Shown in pieces: positions 58,001 to 64,000 of a stretch of DNA of 64,000 nt; the first letter of the stretch is position 1, and every line of letters begins with the position of its first letter. The notes under the pieces are model-generated. The model saw only the letters and a list, made by a program, of their open reading frames with translations. It searched no databases and was not told the origin of the DNA. Made by a program: the position numbers and the translations under genes. The DNA comes from Molossus alvarezi. Its lineage: Eukaryota > Chordata > Mammalia > Chiroptera > Molossidae. The stretch is from contig CM073890.1 in NCBI GenBank assembly GCA_037176705.1, forward strand, positions 98,694,591 through 98,758,590, in the 5' to 3' direction.

Positions 58001-59929
58001 TAATTTTTATCCTGTTTGAGACACTCCGTGGTTTTCGGGTTCCCAAGACAATAGCTAGAAAAATGAATACAAATGAAATCAGTGCTTTGCCCAGTAGACG
58101 ATTAGAAGCTCTTTCTTACTGCTGTGTCCTGGAAGAAACATCTCATATTCTGGACTGTTAGGGAGGAAGCACGAGAAAGCAAACGCTGTGTTCAATCATG
58201 AAAGAGAAGATCTGTCAAGCGGCAGGTGTTTCCCCATTGGCCAATTACAGTAAGAAACCCCACCTTCTCTTCTTTAACTGGACGATGGTCACACAAAGGA
58301 TTTTTGAGCAAGAGATAAAACAGAGACAAACTGATGAGCATTTTCAAGGCTTCTGAGGGGCATTAAATGGCCCCCTACGAAAGACTTGATGGAAGAAGCA
58401 CATCGATATGCTTCATTTTCTTTTGGGATATTTGGGTATCTTAGGGAGGAACCGGGAATTTTGTCCTTTGAGGTCACAGTAAAAAAAACTATACATTCAA
58501 ACTATTTTCAAACCCATCTCGGAAAAGAAGAAAACATATACAAAATGTATAGCCCTTCATTTCCCTTCATTTATATATATCACATGACTATAATGTTACA
58601 AATCAATTATAAAAGTAATATTTACAGGTAAAAATGAATATTGCTTATACTTTAATTCGTGGTTTTGATGTTGTTGGAACCCATCATCTCTCAGTCTCAT
58701 CCTTTCATTTGCTATCGACTTGTGAAGTTTATTTGGCTTTTTAAATGCAATTTATTTTTTTATTTGCAAATTAATTATCTAAAATTTTAAAGGAAACGAA
58801 CATATATGAAGAAATAGTCTGAGATAGAATGCTTTCTTTGGCTCTAATGATTAAAATATTAATAAAGTGAATAATCAGCACTTTCAAGAATATGAACAAT
58901 AAACATGAGGGAAGGAGAAGGTTAAAACTAATAGTGATGGGGCCTGTCAATGTCAAATACCGACTTCTCATGATCAAAACTGAAGGCTATTCACTGCTAG
59001 TGTCTTCTAGCCCATTCCTTAAATGAATGATTACCCCTCACCCTGAGTCAGCCAAAGGACACATTGGAGCTCCTCTGTAAATATTTCTTCTCTTAAAATA
59101 CAGTTTCCCTGAATTAGCTCATCATGGATATGATATATGTAGAAAAATATGTTCTCAAAAATTATCCATAGTCTTTGCTTGTTAAAAAGTGAGGGTCTAT
59201 TGACAACATGGATCATACGGATTAAGCCAGGACCATAAAAGTGTTCCTGTGTGTCTAATGTCTAAACTTGTCATTAAATTTTCATTTAGTAGCTTCATTA
59301 AATAATTATCTGTACAGGTAATGATGTGTTTCATTTCTTTTCCTATGCAGGCAACCCTGAACTCAGAGAATTGGAGAATAAAATCTGGGGAATGGAAATC
59401 TAAATTATAAACCATTATTTTACTGACTCCATGACTTACCTTTGGCAAAATTAAGCCCATTCTCCCACCACAGGCTACATGAAAAGTATTTGTAATTTTC
59501 AGGTATTAGTGATTTAATAAGTATATATTCTCCTTGGGTGTTTACATTTTAAAAGAAAAATTAAGGGCAAAAAAAAAAATAACGCAAAGCAATAAACTGT
59601 TAATAAAAGTCTCTTAGAACACAGTGAAAGCAAATTATTTGCGTCTCCTGAGAAATTGATATAATTTCTCTGTGGATGATGAAAATAATTTGCTTTGAAT
59701 ATCAAGAAATATAAAGGCACATTGACACCCTATTTTTATTAATTTTTTTCAGATCCTAGGCCTATATTTTTCTCACTCCTGACCTCCTATTATAATTTAT
59801 ATTTTCTCTGGCCCTGAATCTTTATAAGGTGCCTCGCTTTCTCGGAAACAGAAATACGTGCACAGCACCAGTGCTGCGGTGTCTTCCAAGATTTGGTCCT
59901 GACCAATCTCACCAGCCTATAAACATTTT
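55016..59929. other. Five kb repeat-poor AT-rich DNA
   Basis: No SINE, L1 or ERV recognised in nearly 5 kb. The segment 55,490-55,750 carries several ATTA-core strings ('caagtaattgctg', 'ggctaattacaaatgg', 'tagtaattaaagc', 'tttaattgattg'). No exon borders with a supporting open frame were seen. Confidence 0.45.
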
Positions 59930-59945
59930 GGAAGTTTTCCCTTTT

Positions 59946-60173
59946 ACTTCTTTAAAAAATATGTTTTTACTGAATTTTTTTAGAGAGAAAGGGAAGGAGA
60001 GAAAGATAGAAACATCGATGTGGGAGAGAAACATCGATCGGCTGCCTCCTGCAACACCCCCTACTGAGGATCGAGCCTGCAACCCTGGCATGTGCCCTGA
60101 CTGGGAATCGAACTGGGACCTCTCAGTCCATGGGAGGATGCTCAATCCACTGAGCAACACCGGCCGCCAGGCA
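59946..60173 (-). mobile_element. Ves-type SINE, minus strand
   Basis: The plus strand shows a GA-rich run, 'gagaaacatcgatcggctgc', 'gaggatcgagcctgcaaccc', 'ctgggaatcgaactgggacc' and a head ending 'gagcaacaccggccgc'. A 16-bp perfect duplication (ggaagttttccctttt) lies at 59,930-59,945 and 60,174-60,189. Short-tailed class. Confidence 0.95.
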
Positions 60174-60808
60174 GGAAGTTTTCCCTTTTCAAATTTCCTC
60201 CTTTCATATGTAAGCTTTCATATGTATAATAGAGTTCTACATGAAGAACAATTAATTCAGAGTGATCCTTACAAAATTGTGAAATAAAATCAGTTCATGA
60301 TCTTTTCCTCTATCCTCTTTAAAGTCCTCCTGGCTTCAGGCTCTCAGGATCCCCCACCACAGGGACCTTAAGCTTTGACTCAGCCTCATCCTCCCCTTAG
60401 CTCCACTGCCTCCATTTCCCCAAACTTCTTCTTTCCTGCTCCAAAATGTGTTTGCAATCTCTCATTTCAGTAATGAAATCGCCTTGTAGCAAAGCTTGAA
60501 ATGGCTCTATGTAGTTAGTGTGGTCTTCTAGTATGACCTTGACATTGAACAAAGCCAAATTTCTCTTGAGTGCAGATGAGTAGTGTTTCTAATTTACATG
60601 AGGCTTGTACCTTATCTAATCTATTCAAGAAATAATAATAATAATTTACTATAATACCTACACATGTTTCTCAAAAAGTATTTGTACAGAATTCACATTA
60701 GTTGTATTTATTTTAAACTCTTCTGGGAAAGCATTCTAAAGAACACTCAAGCCTCATTTCTTGTCAAATAGAAAACAGATTGTTGTTTTCATATTAAATA
60801 TTAAACTT

Positions 60809-61026
60809 GCCCGGCTGGTGTGGCTCAGTGGTTGAGTGTCGACCTATGTACCAAGAAGTCGTGGGTTGGAATCCAGGTCAGGGCACATGCCCAGTTGTGG
60901 GCCCAATCCCCAGTTGGGGGCATGCAAAAGGTGGCCAATCGATGTTCCCTCTCATCGATGTTTCTATCTCTCTCTCCCTCTCCTTTCCTCCCTCTTTAAA
61001 AAATCAATAAACAACAACAACAACAA
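60809..61026 (+). mobile_element. Ves-type SINE (short-tailed class)
   Basis: Head 'gcccggctggtgtggctcag', decayed B box 'gggttggaatcc', body 'ggtggccaatcgatgttccc', CT tract, 'aaaaaatcaataa' and a (CAA)n-type tail. Short flanks 'aaatatt' on both sides may be the duplication. Confidence 0.92.
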
Positions 61027-64000
61027 AAATATTGAGCATTAATTGGTCTAAATATTCCTGGTGGAGTTTCCACATATCTAATTAGATTTCAAACAGGCCC
61101 CACTTCTTGGAAAATACAGAATTAATGCCCTAACTCTAAACTGTACCAGACAAAATGTTGCATCTTAGTGGAATTCAAGCATCCCTGACATGCCTCCCTA
61201 AGTTTCAGGTCAATCCACCTCAGGTTGCGCAGTGGTTCCCATTCAGCAGGGGTAGCTGGTTTCTAAATGCTGCAGATTTTCATTTTGCCCTTTGTAGCAT
61301 TTTAACAAGTAATTAGCACGCTTGGATACCTTTCTGCATGATCCTAATTTTCTCCCATTAGCTTTTAGCTTTGTGGTATTCAACATTCATTCCTCTTTGT
61401 TTTTAGTAAGTATTTTAAACAACTTGCAGTTAACATCAGGCATAAAGAGTTCTAACTGACTTAAATTTGTGTTAAGTTGAATAATAATTTCTCTAAACTT
61501 CGATGTTGAAAAATATACTATCCTCCTCTACCTCTTGATATATTCAAAATGAGTTTAATGAATCTTACTCCCTCATTTAAAGATTTAGGAAACAGCAATT
61601 CATCACCATTATTCAGCAGTCAATAATTATGGAGACAATTGTTTTAATAAATCAACTCAAAAGATCTCACAAATAAAAGGGTTTTCTGGGTTGACACTGT
61701 AAAAACTTTGTAACCCTGAATTGTTTCCTGATTATTTTACTATTAATTATTTAAACAACATATCTCAGGGAAAGTACAGATGTCATTTTTTATCTGTCCG
61801 ACTCACTAACTTAATAATCAGATGAGGAGGCAGTAGAATGACAAAACATGTCATTTTCCTCAATACTCAAATGAAATTTTTCAGAAACTCATTTATATAC
61901 ACTAAAGTCCACTTACTTGATTATGTACTCCACCATTATTTTGAAAATACATCAAAACAAAAAGAATCTTACCATAGCCAAAATATTTTATAAATATTAT
62001 AAAATTTGGTTTGGGTATAGATGGCAATGTTTTATCATGATATAAACTATGGAACTATAGTTTTTCATGCATGAATAAATATTATTTTGGTGGAAAGCTT
62101 TCAGTTCAATTCAAAAATCTTTTATTTTTAAAACAACCTCTAAGCAGTTGCTTACCAATTGATTCCCAGCTCTTTTAACTGAGTATGAAGTACTTTTTGC
62201 CTACACAAATAAATCATACCAACAATTTAAGATGAATTGTTATAGTATTTGAGATTTTCTCTAAGACTAATTTAATTTTAGAGCTAACATTTTACAATTA
62301 CTAAAATAGTGATCAATCACAATAATTAGTCAATATCATTAAAATTATTGAACCGAATTATAAAGTAGACAAGCCACTGAAACTAACAATAACATTTGTT
62401 AGGAGGTGAAGTACAAATTGTCTTTTTGATTGAAACTACTGCAAGATAAAGAAAAGGATTTCCAGATCATATTCCAAATAGAATTATATAACCAAAACGA
62501 ATTCTTGGCATATATAAAAGTGCTTCCAGACCGAGGTGCATGTATAGACCTTTATATGTAGAACCTATTTGGTTTATGGGGAAAGTTGGCATATTCTCCT
62601 GACAAACCTTTTAGAGTCTATTAAATTACCAGCTATATAGAAGGCTTTTAACAAGATAGCTAAATTTCTAATTGGTAACCTTAACACTTGGGGGGGGGAA
62701 ATGAATTCAGTACTGCAAATAAAAGGAATTAATTGTTCTTTCCACCCGCAAAATTTTATGTTATGCTTTCAAATCTATGCTGCCTCCTGTCTGAAATACT
62801 TATCTAGAACTGCTCTTTTGTGTTCATTGTTTTTCCAATTGCCTAGGTGATCTCAGAAACCAATCGGGATTTAAAGCATCATAAATAATGACAGATTGAT
62901 GTGCTTACTAAAGCAAAGATAACTTACATTTACAACACTAGTTATAAATAATAATAGGAAATCAAAGAAAAAATTGCCTGGAAAACTCGCTTTTATCAGG
63001 TGAACCTTCTGGAAATTCTCAGACCAAATTATTCTGCAAAACCAAAGCCAATATCCAAGCCTGTTTGTAAAAATCACCCATTCAAAATGCTACTCTTTGT
63101 CCTTCTCACTTAAAATTTTAAATGGTCGCTTGTCCCCTTTCATGTTTTCGCTGGATTTTCGTGCTTTACATTGTTACTGCAGCTCCAAAACCTCCCGCGT
63201 GGCAGAGGCTCGGCCGCCCCGGGACGGCAGCGAACACGGGTGAATTCAGTGCCTTTGGTAGCAGGAGCATGAATAATATTTGGAGATCTAGCACACCTTA
63301 GTGGAAACAATTATAACTACAACGGCTCTGAAGACATTTAAATTTTAAATTCCATTGTTTCAGTGAAATCCCATTTCACCTAAATAGAGGGACTCTGTTC
63401 AGGGTTTTTTGGTTTTGTAGTTTTGTTTTGTTTTGTTTTTTTCTTAACTTGATGTGTTTCTTCCCCAGACTCCTCAAAGATGAGAAGATACATTTGATTA
63501 TGAATTTCCAAAGGCAGAAATCATAGTTTATTTTCAGAATATCCATAAATTTCTGTACAATCCCCCCTGAAGCCATCAAATTAAAGGCAATTCCGTTTTA
63601 TTTGCCATTGTGGTCAAATGTAAAGTGTCAGACTGTTGTTTTTTCCCTTAAATGATTGCTGTTTTTGACTAGCAAAGGCTTGTCAGGTCAGCTCTTGGGA
63701 TGCCTCAGAGGCTTGGTTTCAAATAGGTGGTACAAGTTTCCCCATGAATGGTTGACTCCCTTCACTTAGACTACTAAAAGGTCATCAAGAAAAAGAGAGA
63801 AGACATAAACACTCATTCTACTGTCTAGGCACTATCAACAGCTTTTCATTTTCTCTCCTGTTCCATCACCCTCCACTTACGGCTGAGACAGGTAAAGAAT
63901 TCAAAAATAAGTACAAAACAGTCATTCCAAAACATGAAGAAAATTAGCCCTGCTTGTGTGTACATCTATGCATACATATGTGTCCAGAAATCAGAGTACA
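61027..64000. other. AT-rich single-copy-like DNA
   Basis: No repeat family recognised. Notable points are a small CpG-dense patch at 63,185-63,240, a G-run at 62,690-62,698 and a (TTTTG)n run at 63,421-63,441. ORFs are short and featureless. Confidence 0.45.

Noticed and set aside
1..64000. CRISPR array, integron, phage or bacterial operon
   Set aside because: No spaced direct repeats, no ribosome-binding-site-led ORF chains, and the repeat content is clearly mammalian.

Overview
The window reads as one stretch of a mammalian nuclear genome, most likely a bat (Chiroptera, probably a microbat of the Yangochiroptera type). The main evidence is at least eleven tRNA-derived SINEs of the Ves type: Pol III A and B boxes, a 'CAATCGATGT' body motif, a CT-rich tract and an A-rich tail. 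They sit among L1 elements, ancient mammalian MIR, L2, MaLR/ERV, Tigger and hAT relics, and AT-rich single-copy DNA. There is no bacterial or organellar organisation. I see no intact protein-coding gene. The longest open frames (up to about 245 codons) are pieces of decayed L1 ORF1/ORF2, and the other short ORFs are chance or repeat-derived. Repeat family names come from memory of consensus features, not from a database search.

Layout. 0.4-2.5 kb holds three SINEs, one pair forming a composite. 2.8-5.5 kb holds two L1 3' ends, one with a SINE inside it. 5.5-10.5 kb is apparently single-copy. 10.5-12.9 kb is a pile of old L1 fragments. 13.5-15.7 kb has degenerate ERV-like sequence. 17.2-19 kb has an unassigned GC-richer segment and an inverted-repeat element. 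19.5-21.7 kb is a minus-strand MaLR-type provirus remnant. 21.9-24.4 kb is an old 5' L1 half, followed by a Tigger-like relic and several ERV LTRs with SINEs to 28.5 kb.

30.57-35.75 kb is an L1 that keeps both ends but has lost the reverse-transcriptase core. It is followed by a solo LTR, MIRs, a large GAA polypurine tract, more LTR and L1 scraps, an L2, and an LTR carrying a (GT)n(GC)n tract at 47.75 kb.

48.85-50.97 kb is the most notable element: a 2.1-kb unit with a GC-rich 5'UTR, a decayed L1-type ORF1, no ORF2 and an L1-like 3'UTR, flanked by 21-bp perfect target-site duplications. This is the architecture of a HAL1 ('half-L1') element. Its 3'UTR is visibly related to that of the 30.6-kb L1, so the two can be read as an autonomous/non-autonomous pair sharing one retrotransposition machinery. 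From 52 to 64 kb repeats are sparse. That part holds a good candidate exon (53,564-53,796), a long AT-rich stretch with homeodomain-type core sites, and a small CpG-dense patch near 63.2 kb.

How the parts work together: the SINEs have no protein of their own and depend on L1 proteins in trans. L1-endonuclease-like target sites and A tails at most copies fit that. No functional host gene circuit can be inferred.
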